Below, in pieces: positions 1 through 6,733 of a DNA stretch of 15,708 nt; the stretch's first letter is position 1, and each line of letters begins with the position of its first letter. Made by a program: the position numbers and the translations under genes. Source of the stretch: Ruminococcus sp. UBA1828 (GTDB taxonomy: Bacteria; Bacillota; Clostridia; Oscillospirales; Ruminococcaceae); contig DDJI01000116.1 of NCBI GenBank assembly GCA_002338885.1, positions 266-15,973 of the forward strand. The letters run 5' to 3'. Under the pieces are notes generated by a model that did no database searches, had not been told where the DNA came from, and saw only the letters and a program-made list of their open reading frames with translations.

Positions 1-152
1 CCCTCGCCGCGCTCCGTATCGGGAAGCTCCGACGCCTCCACGGCCTGCGGAAAAATTACGGGCAGGGTAACAAGCTGGGCAAAGCGTCGATTTGCCTCAT
101 GGCACACGTTTGCATTATGGCACATGTTTGCCTTACGGCAAACAGACAAAAC
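1..152 (-). pseudogene. Partial dut 3'-end copy (outermost, cut by window edge)
   Basis: On the minus strand this segment encodes a second repeat of the dUTPase C-terminal region: RFAQLV (motif IV), then PDTERGE, where the window ends. Over 1-83 it differs from the intact dut gene at two positions, both synonymous. Both changes are shared with the neighbouring copy at 153-290, but at the other sites where that copy differs, this one matches the intact gene, so it is a mosaic. Positions 83-106 carry a tail, CHEANR in translation, absent from intact dut but identical in the neighbouring copy. The frame is collinear with dut and its middle copy, separated from the latter by the TAA at 159-161. 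An ATG at 123-125 (minus) could start a short peptide, but no SD precedes it. No N-terminal dUTPase motifs I-III are present, so it cannot be a full enzyme. A contig-end assembly artefact is possible. Confidence 0.75.
91..144. repeat. Three imperfect 18-bp tandem repeats, hairpin-forming
   Basis: Units start at 91, 109 and 127. Each has the form TTTGC-N4-5-GGCA followed by three to five more bases. The last unit holds a perfect 6-bp inverted repeat, TTTGCC/GGCAAA, with a 4-nt loop (127-142). Eighteen bases are six codons. In the minus-strand frame of the dut copies the units translate as near-identical hexapeptides (VCRKAN, MCHNAN, VCHEAN), so the array does not break the frame. The first unit begins within the tail shared by both partial dut copies. 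No U-run follows on either strand, so this is not a classical terminator. Confidence 0.65.
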
Positions 153-290
153 CAGCTTTTACTTCTTTCCCGTAGACCCGAAACCGCCCTCGCCGCGCTC
201 CGTATCGGGAAGCTCAGACGCCTCCACGGCCTGCGGAAAAATTACGGGCAATGTCACGAGCCGGGCAAAGCGTCGATTTGCCTCATGGCA
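153..290 (-). pseudogene. Partial dut 3'-end copy (middle)
   Basis: This 138-bp unit (46 codons) repeats the dUTPase C-terminal coding region directly downstream of dut. The match to 291-406 has 10 differences in about 116 bases. Read as coding on the minus strand, nine are synonymous and one changes the motif IV Gln to Arg (RFARLV). The translated unit runs from the codon after the dut TAA (297-299), through CHEANRRFARLV, to RGEGGFGSTGKK and a second TAA at 159-161. Motif V, the Gly-rich C-terminal arm that closes over the dUTPase active site, is therefore fully present, but motifs I-III are absent. No start codon with an SD is visible. It could be a relic of recombination with a diverged dut allele, a tandem duplication, or an assembly merger of strains. 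Confidence 0.8.
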
Positions 291-296
291 CAGCTT

Positions 297-737
297 TTAC
301 TTCTTTCCCGTGGACCCGAAGCCGCCCTCGCCGCGCTCTGTATCGGGCAGCTCCGACGCCTCCACGGCCTGCGGAAAAATTACGGGCAGGGTAACAAGCT
401 GGGCAAATCGTTCGCCCGGCTCTAACACATACGGCTCGCTGCCGTGGTTTATAAGCGGCACTATTATCTCCCCTCGGTAGTCGGAATCAATCACGCCGAC
501 AGAGTTTGCAAGGGTCAGCCCGTACTTTCTGCCCAAAGACGAGCGGATAAATATCAGCATTACGACATCTCGACGCTCCGGACAGCATGCCACCCCGCAT
601 GGCACGCTCACGACCTCTTCGGGGTTTATCGCAAGCGGGGAACCTATGCATGCGTGAAGGTCAAGCCCTGCGCTGTCCGCCGTCGCCGCATGCGGTATTA
701 TTGCGTTTTCGCTGAGTTTTTTAAATCTGATAATCAT
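297..737 (-). CDS. dut: dUTP diphosphatase (dUTPase)
   Basis: Hydrolyses dUTP to dUMP and diphosphate, keeping uracil out of DNA and supplying dUMP for thymidylate synthesis; a homotrimeric cytosolic enzyme by family knowledge. The 146-residue length is normal. All five family motifs are visible: I around residues 22-29 (SAGLDLHA), II at 65-73 (RSSLGRKYG), III at 81-91 (GVIDSDYRGEI, with catalytic Asp84), IV at 108-114 (GERFAQL), and V at 135-144 (RGEGGFGSTG). The ATG at 735-737 follows a GGAG about ten bases upstream and starts 19 bases after the U32 peptidase stop, so it is probably the last gene of the zapA operon. The odd feature is what follows: two extra in-frame copies of codons 110-146, each after a TAA. 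No U-rich terminator is seen downstream within the window. Confidence 0.96.
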   Translation of the reverse strand: MIIRFKKLSENAIIPHAATADSAGLDLHACIGSPLAINPEEVVSVPCGVACCPERRDVVMLIFIRSSLGRKYGLTLANSVGVIDSDYRGEIIVPLINHGSEPYVLEPGERFAQLVTLPVIFPQAVEASELPDTERGEGGFGSTGKK

Positions 738-756
738 AATAAGCTACTCCGTTTAT

Positions 757-2889
757 CTATATTATTCCTCTGTAGTAAAGCCCGCGGGTGAAGTCTCCCT
801 GCGGCGGGCTGCCCTCAATGCAGTCCGAAAGCGCCTTTGCCGCCTGTTCAGGACTTTCATCCGTGAAGTAAAGTATTCCGAAGTCCACGTCCGGATCGCA
901 CTGCTTGTCAGACATGACGAGCGGCTTTGAATTCAGCAGCTCATAATAATCTAAGTCGTCTGAGCCTGCGCACAGGATCGGAAAAGCAGCTCCCGTCCTG
1001 TCCGTCAGGCGTTTTTTGCAGTTTTTGCAGCCCACCTGCGCACGTATGGGGCAGTTGACCATGAGCATCAGCGGAAGTTTTCCGTATATAAGCGCGCCGG
1101 TCGGCACGCCGACGTTTTTTGAAATTTCTCTTATCTGCGACGCTTTAAGCTCAAACGAAAGGGTCATCGCGCGAAGCTTGTCAGGCTCAGAGCTTGAGCG
1201 CTCCATGCTTTTTGCCGCAAGGCTGTTTGTGATGTTCAGCCCGAACCCGCCTACAGCCTCACCGCCTATAAGCTTAACCATCCGCATATGCGCACAGTTT
1301 GTGCACTCAAACACCCTAAAACCGCTCTTAAACGCCGCGGTCATCTTTTTGAGCACCCCGTCCTCGTCAAAGGTAAAGCGGGGGAGTGACAAAACAACCA
1401 TGCCCCTGTTAAGCCCCGCGTCAAGCGCCTGTCTGTATTTGCCGAGCGGCAAAACTATCCTGTAAACCTTATCAAGCTCCATTTCGGCAAGCTGCCCGAT
1501 ATTTTGCACCCGCACTACGTACTTTAGTTTGCCCGCATGCGCGCCCTTTAACCCGCTCGGCTTGCATGCGCCGGATATCAGCCGCTCAAGCTCGCCGTGG
1601 TCAAACGGCTTTATCTTCGTCAGCGCCCTGCACCTTTCACCGTCGAGAGCAGACACAGCCTCACGTCTCATTTCGTTAAGGCGTGAAACGGGTATCATAA
1701 GCCCTGCGTCTATGTCCGCAGATATCTTTCCCGCACGGTAGAGCGTGCCGCCGAGCTTAGAAAGCTGCTCCGCCGCCCTTTGCGGGTCTGTGGGCTTGTT
1801 TATGGCCGCCTGCGCCGGCTCAAAGCTCAGCCGCACCTCGTTCACGCCGTCCGACGCCCGCACGCGGCATTCCTGGCCCGCCCTCGCCTCAAGCGTCAGG
1901 TCGAGCACAAACTTTTGCGGCGCCGACTGATACATCTTTCTTATCTGCGGGAGCACGCTTTCCGACAGCGCCTCGTCCTCCTGACGCCTTGCGCCGAACA
2001 TGTCTTTTGTGCGCATGCCTGAAAAATAGCCGTCCGTAAAGCCGCTCCTTGAAAACACCGCCCTGAGGGTGTCGCGGTCGTAGCTTTCGCCGCACATGGC
2101 CTTTGAGTATGCATCGGCAGTTGCGGCGACGTACTCCGCCCGCTTCATCCTGCCCTCTATCTTCAAAGAGGCTGCGCCGCATCTTTTAAGCCACGACATG
2201 TCCTCATCAAGCGCCATGTCCTTTAGCGAAAGCGCATACTCGTCCCTGGCTCTTGCCACTCCCGCCGAAAAGGGAAGCCTGCATGCACCCGCGCAAAGCC
2301 CTCTGTTTGCGGAGCGGGAGCCTATCATTGCGCTGAGGTAGCACTGACCCGACACCGACATGCAGAGCGCGCCGTGAACAAATATCTCCGTTTCTATCCC
2401 CAGTCCCGAAAGCCTTGTTATTATCTCCTCTGACAGCTCGCGGGACAGAACAACCCTTGAGTACCCCTGCTCCTTAGCCCAAAGCACCCCGTTTTCGGAG
2501 TGTATGGTGAGCTGCGTGGAGGCGTGAATCGGCATCTGCGGGCAGCAGCGCGCGACAATCATCGCGCATGCGTGATCCTGAACTATTATGCCGTCTATTC
2601 CGGCGCGGCATGCAAACTCTATTTCCCCGCCCAACGCCGAAAGCTCGCGGTCGTTGGCACAGGTGTTTATTGCCTGGTATACCTTTGCGCCGTACGTGTG
2701 GCAGAGCCGAACCGCGTCAAGTATCTCTTCGCGCTCAAAGTTGTGCGCGTTTTGGCGCGCGGAAAAGCTCTTTCCGCCTATATACACCGCGTCCGCGCCG
2801 CACCTGAGCGCCGCCTCAAGAGCCTCGGGTGATCCGGCAGGGGACAAAAGCTCCGCAAAATGCCCGCTTTTAAGCTTCTCGCCGGTCAT
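757..2889 (-). CDS. U32 family peptidase / RlhA-like protein with DUF3656
   Basis: A 710-residue U32 protein. The U32 signature sits at residues 168-186 (EIFVHGALCMSVSGQCYLS), with Cys176, Cys183, Cys199 and Cys203 in the arrangement thought to bind an iron-sulfur cluster. The N-terminal TIM-barrel-like half begins ELLSPAGSPEALEAAL, typical of the family. The middle resembles DUF3656. A C-terminal Cys cluster lies at 613, 621 and 624. Characterised relatives include E. coli RlhA, which is needed for hydroxylation of 23S rRNA C2501, and TrhP, which acts on tRNA; 'peptidase' is a historical label. The long two-lobed form fits RlhA-like proteins, but I cannot fix the substrate. The ATG overlaps the zapA stop as ATGA (2886-2889), suggesting translational coupling, and dut follows. 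Confidence 0.92.
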   Translation of the reverse strand: MTGEKLKSGHFAELLSPAGSPEALEAALRCGADAVYIGGKSFSARQNAHNFEREEILDAVRLCHTYGAKVYQAINTCANDRELSALGGEIEFACRAGIDGIIVQDHACAMIVARCCPQMPIHASTQLTIHSENGVLWAKEQGYSRVVLSRELSEEIITRLSGLGIETEIFVHGALCMSVSGQCYLSAMIGSRSANRGLCAGACRLPFSAGVARARDEYALSLKDMALDEDMSWLKRCGAASLKIEGRMKRAEYVAATADAYSKAMCGESYDRDTLRAVFSRSGFTDGYFSGMRTKDMFGARRQEDEALSESVLPQIRKMYQSAPQKFVLDLTLEARAGQECRVRASDGVNEVRLSFEPAQAAINKPTDPQRAAEQLSKLGGTLYRAGKISADIDAGLMIPVSRLNEMRREAVSALDGERCRALTKIKPFDHGELERLISGACKPSGLKGAHAGKLKYVVRVQNIGQLAEMELDKVYRIVLPLGKYRQALDAGLNRGMVVLSLPRFTFDEDGVLKKMTAAFKSGFRVFECTNCAHMRMVKLIGGEAVGGFGLNITNSLAAKSMERSSSEPDKLRAMTLSFELKASQIREISKNVGVPTGALIYGKLPLMLMVNCPIRAQVGCKNCKKRLTDRTGAAFPILCAGSDDLDYYELLNSKPLVMSDKQCDPDVDFGILYFTDESPEQAAKALSDCIEGSPPQGDFTRGLYYRGII

Positions 2890-3236
2890 ATCTTTGCCGA
2901 AAGCCTTGTCTCAAGCTCCTCTATTCTCTTTTTCAGCGCCGCAATTTCACGCTTTGCCGACTCGTAACGCTGCCTTGACTTGTCGGCCGAGGTGACGTAC
3001 TCACCGAGCTGAAGGCGGATGTTGTCGGCGTTTGCGGACGCCTTTGCAGCCTCGTCCATTGCGTCAAGCGCGGAAAGTATGGCTACGTCTATGCCGCTTA
3101 AAGTCTTGCTCGCCGCAAGCATTTCGTTCATCCTCTTGTCAAGCTTTCCCGCAAGCTCCAAGGTGTACTCGGGGGTGTTGTCCGTTCCCAAGGTGTACTC
3201 TCTGCCGATTATTCTGACTTTAACTTTGTTCTCCAT
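2886..3236 (-). CDS. zapA: Cell division protein ZapA
   Basis: ZapA binds and cross-links FtsZ protofilaments at the division ring. The protein is 116 residues from the chosen start. The N-terminal globular part (ENKVKVRIIGREYTLGTD) matches the ZapA fold, which begins with a beta strand ending in G-x-x-Y. From about residue 70 to the end it is charged and heptad-like, as in the ZapA coiled-coil dimerisation helix. The frame stays open upstream to an ATG at 3293, but that extension (basic, Cys-rich, no SD) is unlike ZapA. The ATG at 3234-3236 is preceded by an imperfect SD (AGGCGTGG) about five bases away. It is the first gene of the zapA-U32-dut operon and overlaps the next gene by ATGA; the same zapA-U32 pairing is common in Clostridia and Bacilli. 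Confidence 0.9.
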   Translation of the reverse strand: MENKVKVRIIGREYTLGTDNTPEYTLELAGKLDKRMNEMLAASKTLSGIDVAILSALDAMDEAAKASANADNIRLQLGEYVTSADKSRQRYESAKREIAALKKRIEELETRLSAKI

Positions 3237-3319
3237 ATTTGCACCACGCCTTTTGCAAGGTAGGCAACGCCACTTTCCAAAAGACCCTTTCATAGATTTT
3301 CATATAATTATTCATAATG

Positions 3320-3348
3320 ATTATATCCCATATTCCTCAGAGTTTCAA
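3320..3348 (-). promoter_or_regulatory. Sigma-A promoter for zapA-U32-dut
   Basis: On the minus strand, TTGAAA (3343-3348) is followed by exactly 17 bases and a perfect TATAAT (3320-3325). Transcription would start near 3313, giving a leader of about 75 nt before the zapA ATG. It lies between the LCP-gene terminator and zapA, which makes the operon independent of the upstream gene. Confidence 0.8.
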
Positions 3349-3359
3349 GAAGTATCGGC

Positions 3360-3404
3360 AAAATAAAAGCCAAAGCGCCTTTTTAGCGCCTTGGCTTATT
3401 TTTT
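3360..3404 (-). terminator. Rho-independent terminator of the LCP-like gene
   Basis: A 12-bp stem (3367-3378 with 3386-3397) and a 7-nt loop. On the minus-strand transcript the single A/C mismatch becomes a G-U wobble, and a T-rich run (TTTATTTT) follows the stem. The plus strand also has a T-run after the stem, so the element could work in both directions. It follows the LCP-like gene after about 130 bases and lies just upstream of the zapA promoter. Confidence 0.8.
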
Positions 3405-3530
3405 TATGCGATTGTTTTTATGCCGGCATGCATAGTATGCCTGCCCCGCGGAATCTGCGGAATTTATGGGCGCACGCCCTTGCGCCCATGCACACCTGCA
3501 CCCCTGCACCGGCTGAATGCCCGTGACGTC
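3405..3530. other. LCP-gene 3' untranslated region with inverted repeats
   Basis: Between the LCP-like stop and its terminator I find no gene. It holds a perfect 9-bp inverted repeat, ATGGGCGCA/TGCGCCCAT, at 3466-3489 with a 6-nt loop and no U-run, and a second imperfect inverted repeat around 3426-3442 (GGCAT/ATGCC) containing a GCATGC palindrome. A short direct repeat, CCTGCACC, occurs twice near 3496-3511. These could shape the 3' end of the transcript, but no function can be assigned. Confidence 0.5.
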
Positions 3531-4478
3531 TTACTGCGCCGCCTCTTCAAGCTCAAAATACTCCGCAAGCTCCGTCTTAAAGTCCTCCGCAACGGTGAAG
3601 TATCCTCTCTCGTCCCACGTGCCCTTTGCAAGTCGGTAGCTCGCCGGAGTGGTGAAGTTGTCGAGCATGTACTCATATGCCGGACGCATCTCGTTAAAGC
3701 TCGGAGTGGTGATGTTTGTGTCGGAGTTGTTGAAGATGGTGTTGAATATGCTTTGCAGGTTGCTCTTCACGTCCTTAGCATGCGTCGTAAACGCCGAGTT
3801 TATAAGCGAAACCGAAAGCTCGCCTATGACCGACACGGTCGTCTGCTCGCCGTTTGTGTAAAGCGGGTAGGTGATTATCCTTCTTAAATCGTCTCCCCAC
3901 AGCGTCCTCGATGCGGGACCCTGTGAAAAGCTCGTCAGCTCGCCGGTGTCCTCGTTTTTGTAGTAAAGCTCTTCCGGGAACGTGTAGCTCGTCACGCCGC
4001 CGAAATACTCCACAAGCGACTTCCAACCCTCGTTGGTTATCTTTATATAGCTGTCGCAGCTTATGCCGAACGTGCTCTCCACCGCGCTTATCAGGTAGTC
4101 CATGCCTCCGCTTTCAAAGAGCGCAGACATCGTTCCGCTTATGTTTCCCACCGTCGCAAGCGTCAGCTTTGACACCGGAACTATGAATATGTTTCCGCTG
4201 TCCGGCAAAACCCTTATCAGCGCCATGCCGTTTAAGGTCTGGTTTTCTGCTCCGACAAACAGGTATGTCTTTCTCAGGGCGGAGTAGTCTGTCGCAGCCT
4301 CAGGCTCGTCCTCTCCCTCAAGCGCGGCAAGCTCCTCCTGCTCACGCTCCTGCGCGGGCTGAGTGACAAACACGTCCATTAAAAAAAGCGCAGCCGTTCC
4401 GAATATTAAAATGCAGACAAGCAGTGTCGATAAGTATACAAGCAGCACTTTTACCTGCGTTCGTTTACGTTTTGCCAT
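3531..4478 (-). CDS. Membrane-anchored LCP (LytR-CpsA-Psr)-like protein, degenerate
   Basis: 315 residues. A short basic N-terminus is followed by one hydrophobic segment (about residues 9-36), then an acidic linker (about 42-63), so the bulk should be outside the membrane. The region at about 70-175 resembles the LCP core in order: FVGAEN, ALIRVLPDSGNIFIVPVS, FESGGMDYLISAVESTFGIS, YIKITNEGWKSLVEYFGGV. LCP enzymes attach wall polymers to peptidoglycan from undecaprenyl-linked donors. Here the usual Ser-(Ile/Leu)-Pro-Arg-Asp-(Ser/Thr) motif is replaced by VPVSKL (residues 100-105), so phosphotransferase activity is doubtful. A GGAGG at 4485-4489 lies six bases before the ATG. A terminator follows at 3360-3404. 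Best read as an LCP-domain-containing protein of unknown function; a divergent fold-mate is possible. Confidence 0.7.
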   Translation of the reverse strand: MAKRKRTQVKVLLVYLSTLLVCILIFGTAALFLMDVFVTQPAQEREQEELAALEGEDEPEAATDYSALRKTYLFVGAENQTLNGMALIRVLPDSGNIFIVPVSKLTLATVGNISGTMSALFESGGMDYLISAVESTFGISCDSYIKITNEGWKSLVEYFGGVTSYTFPEELYYKNEDTGELTSFSQGPASRTLWGDDLRRIITYPLYTNGEQTTVSVIGELSVSLINSAFTTHAKDVKSNLQSIFNTIFNNSDTNITTPSFNEMRPAYEYMLDNFTTPASYRLAKGTWDERGYFTVAEDFKTELAEYFELEEAAQ

Positions 4479-4608
4479 TTATAACCTCCGATTCGATGAG
4501 AGCCACTTCATACCTGCAGCCGTCCCTGCGCCGTCCTCATGCCGCCCGCAGACGTAACATGCCGCACGGCACAATCCTCCGCGCCGCATGCGTCCGTTAA
4601 GCACACTA

Positions 4609-4637
4609 TTGAATTTCGCCGCAGCTTGCTGTATAAT
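4609..4637 (+). promoter_or_regulatory. Plus-strand sigma-A-like promoter, antisense to SLOG gene
   Basis: TTGAAT (4609-4614), a 17-base spacer, then a perfect TATAAT (4632-4637). A start near 4644 would transcribe the plus strand, that is antisense through the SLOG gene (4672-5259, minus) and on towards alr. No plus-strand gene begins close downstream, so this would make either an antisense RNA or a very long alr leader. The match is good but unproven. Confidence 0.5.
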
Positions 4638-4671
4638 GTTTACGGATTTTTGCGCATGTGAGCCTATGAGA

Positions 4672-5259
4672 TCAGTCTCGGTCCATAAAATCGTGCGGCA
4701 TCAAACCGAACATTGAAAACTCGTTTCTTATGTCCATGACGGATGAGCGCATCTGCTGCTTGTTGGCGTACTTGACGGTGTTTGCCGTGCCGCCTTCGTC
4801 TCGGCATATTATGCCCATCAGGAGCGACGAGTGGTCAACCATGAACTCGTTTCTGAGCTGGTATCCCCAACGGACGTAATTTTGAGATATGTACAAGACT
4901 TCGTCCGCGCTCTCAACAAGCGTCCTGAAGTCCTCCAAATCCTTGCCCCTGCGGCGCTTCTCCTCGTCGGCAAACGGAACTGCGCATACAAGCTTTAATC
5001 CAAGCTCCGGATGCTCGCGCTTGAGCTTTGCGACATACAAGCCGCCCCAGGTGTCTACGCCCCTTGCCATGCCGGTGATAAAAACATGATATCCGGACAT
5101 GACAGCGTCGTCAACCTGGCGGGCAAGCTCGTCATAAAGCTTTGTCACTCCCTGAGGAGTTTGCAGCTTCTTCGGAAACTTCTCCGGACGATGCCCCGTA
5201 AAGCATGCGGTTACCGCTCTGTCTGTTAATACCTTTGAATCAACGCCATAGGCTTTCAT
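4672..5259 (-). CDS. SLOG/DUF1273 (YpsA-like) family protein
   Basis: 195 residues. The N-terminal ACFTGHRPEKF (residues 18-28) and the following FITGMARGVDTWG (60-72) are the glycine-rich signatures of the DUF1273/YpsA group in the SLOG (Rossmann-like, nucleotide-ligand) superfamily; YSADEV-like and NxYxxWG-type segments follow around 120-135. The biochemical role is unknown; Bacillus subtilis YpsA has been linked to cell division, and SLOG domains in general bind nucleotide-derived ligands. GGAGG at 5270-5274 lies about ten bases before the ATG. The gene diverges from alr across an AT-rich region. It may be cotranscribed with the LCP-like gene 193 bases further on, since I find no terminator after its TGA. 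A plus-strand promoter just beyond its 3' end could make antisense RNA. Confidence 0.85.
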   Translation of the reverse strand: MKAYGVDSKVLTDRAVTACFTGHRPEKFPKKLQTPQGVTKLYDELARQVDDAVMSGYHVFITGMARGVDTWGGLYVAKLKREHPELGLKLVCAVPFADEEKRRRGKDLEDFRTLVESADEVLYISQNYVRWGYQLRNEFMVDHSSLLMGIICRDEGGTANTVKYANKQQMRSSVMDIRNEFSMFGLMPHDFMDRD

Positions 5260-5530
5260 AATTTTGCACCCTCCGTATGTTCATCATATCGGCCCCGTCC
5301 TCTTTTTTATAGTGAAACCGTATATACCGAATGCTTTAACGGTATATAATTGATAGGGATTGATAGAATTTAGTATATAATTAACATGATATACTATAAA
5401 ATTTTCTCACAGATAGAGCCGTGTTTCAAGGGGTTTTTGAAATTTCGTATGAATAGATAATTTTATCGCCATTAAAACGCAAATATTCGTATATTATGTA
5501 CAATAAAAATAGAATAAATTCCGAGGAGGA
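5260..5530. promoter_or_regulatory. AT-rich divergent intergenic region with inverted repeats
   Basis: No gene is seen here. It holds two perfect inverted repeats, each with a 10-nt spacer: TATATACCG/CGGTATATA (5321-5329, 5340-5348) and TAGTATAT/ATATACTA (5371-5378, 5389-5396). GTATATAATT occurs twice (5342, 5373), and TTGATAG occurs twice ten bases apart (5350, 5360). TATAAT hexamers at 5345 and 5376 are possible plus-strand -10 boxes, and TTGATA at 5350 a loose -35, but I cannot assign the alr or SLOG promoter with confidence. A weak inverted repeat, TTTCAA/TTGAAA (5424-5442), lies in the putative alr leader. The layout suggests an operator shared by the divergent genes. Confidence 0.45.
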
Positions 5531-5536
5531 ATGAAT

Positions 5537-6706
5537 TTGAGCAATATAAATACAAAGCACACGCTGAAAAGGGCGTGGGCGCAGATACACCTTGACAGGC
5601 TGAGAAAAAACTTTGATTTGTGCCGCGGGCTTTTGTCCGGCGGATGCGAGGCGGTGTGCGTTGTAAAGGCAAACTGTTACGGACACGGCGCCGGCGGCGT
5701 CATACCCTGCCTTGAGAAGGCGGGCGCAAAGTGGTACGCGGTGTCAAACCTCATAGAGGCGATAGAGCTGAGGGAGCTTGGCGTTAAGGGCAGCATAATC
5801 ATACTCGGCTACACGCCGCCGGAAAACGCGCCGCAGCTTGCGGAGTACGACATAATACAGGCGATCACGGAGTATGAGTACGCCGAAAAGCTCTGCCGCG
5901 CCGTGGGCGGCGGGGAAAAAATCAGGTGCCACATAGCGGTTGACACCGGCATGACGAGAATAGGCATACGCTGTGCGAGCGTTTTGGAGCTTGCCGACGA
6001 GTGCGAAAGGATAGCGGCGCTTGACGGCATAGACGTGGAGGGGATATTCACGCATTTAAGCGTTGCGGACAGCGACAGCGAAGAGGACAACTTGTACACC
6101 GCCCGTCAGGCCGAGCTTATATGCAGCCTTAAAGAGGAGCTTTCAAGGCGGGGAAAGGGCGGCTGGTGCATGCACTTTCTCAACTCTGCGGGGGCGGCGT
6201 ATCACTTTGACCCTCGGAGCGAGCTTGCAAGAATAGGCATAATGCTTTACGGCTTAAAGCCGGACGGAAAAAGGGAGCTTGCGCTCCCCATCGAGCCGGT
6301 CATGGAGCTTAAAGCATGCGTGTCGCAGGTAAAGACGGTGGAGGCGGGAGTGAGCGTCAGCTACGGAAGGACGTTTGTCACCGAAAGGCCCACCAAAATA
6401 GCCACAGTGTCCATAGGCTACGCCGACGGCTACCCGAGGGCGCTTTCAAACCGCGCACGGGTCATAGTCAGGGGAAAGTACGCTAAGGTCATAGGCAGGG
6501 TGTGCATGGATCAGCTCATGATAGACGTAAGCGGCATAGACGGCGTAAGGGAGGGCGACATAGTGACGCTCTTCGGCAGGGACGGGGACTTGTCGGTCAC
6601 TGCGGACGAGCTTGCGGCGATGTATGGCAGCATAGGGTACGAGCTTGTGTGCGGAATAAGCCAAAGAGTGCCGAGAATTTACCTCGACGGCGAAAAAACA
6701 TGTTAA
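5537..6706 (+). CDS. alr: Alanine racemase
   Basis: PLP-dependent enzyme converting L-alanine to D-alanine for peptidoglycan. The PLP lysine is in VVKANCYGHG (Lys44 from this start), the usual Ala-Tyr being Cys-Tyr here. The second catalytic residue, Tyr276, is in SVSYGRTF. The N-terminal barrel spans about 10-235 and the C-terminal beta domain about 245-385, ending with the normal GYELVCGISQRVPR. Start choice: the AGGAGG at 5524-5529 leaves one base before the ATG at 5531, too close to work, but seven bases before the in-frame TTG at 5537, so TTG is preferred; the difference is two residues. It is divergent from the SLOG gene. No terminator is visible before the rimP promoter. Confidence 0.93.
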   Translation: MSNINTKHTLKRAWAQIHLDRLRKNFDLCRGLLSGGCEAVCVVKANCYGHGAGGVIPCLEKAGAKWYAVSNLIEAIELRELGVKGSIIILGYTPPENAPQLAEYDIIQAITEYEYAEKLCRAVGGGEKIRCHIAVDTGMTRIGIRCASVLELADECERIAALDGIDVEGIFTHLSVADSDSEEDNLYTARQAELICSLKEELSRRGKGGWCMHFLNSAGAAYHFDPRSELARIGIMLYGLKPDGKRELALPIEPVMELKACVSQVKTVEAGVSVSYGRTFVTERPTKIATVSIGYADGYPRALSNRARVIVRGKYAKVIGRVCMDQLMIDVSGIDGVREGDIVTLFGRDGDLSVTADELAAMYGSIGYELVCGISQRVPRIYLDGEKTC

Positions 6707-6733
6707 AGATGCGGTAAAAATGTGCGCAGGGTC

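Noticed and set aside
91..144. CRISPR-like array
   Set aside because: 18-bp units directly abut with no spacers, and there are only three.
159..299. TAA reassigned to a sense codon, making one long dUTPase
   Set aside because: Other genes here, such as nusA, infB and alr, end at TAA at the expected family length, so TAA is a normal stop.
99..480. Plus-strand open frames across the dut copies, including one with a repeated MAHVC peptide
   Set aside because: They arise from the repeat and from the antisense of dut; no SD, and the minus-strand frame carries the recognisable protein motifs.
3466..3489. Perfect 9-bp inverted repeat as terminator of the LCP-like gene
   Set aside because: No U-run on either strand; the stem at 3367-3397 with T-run is a far better terminator.
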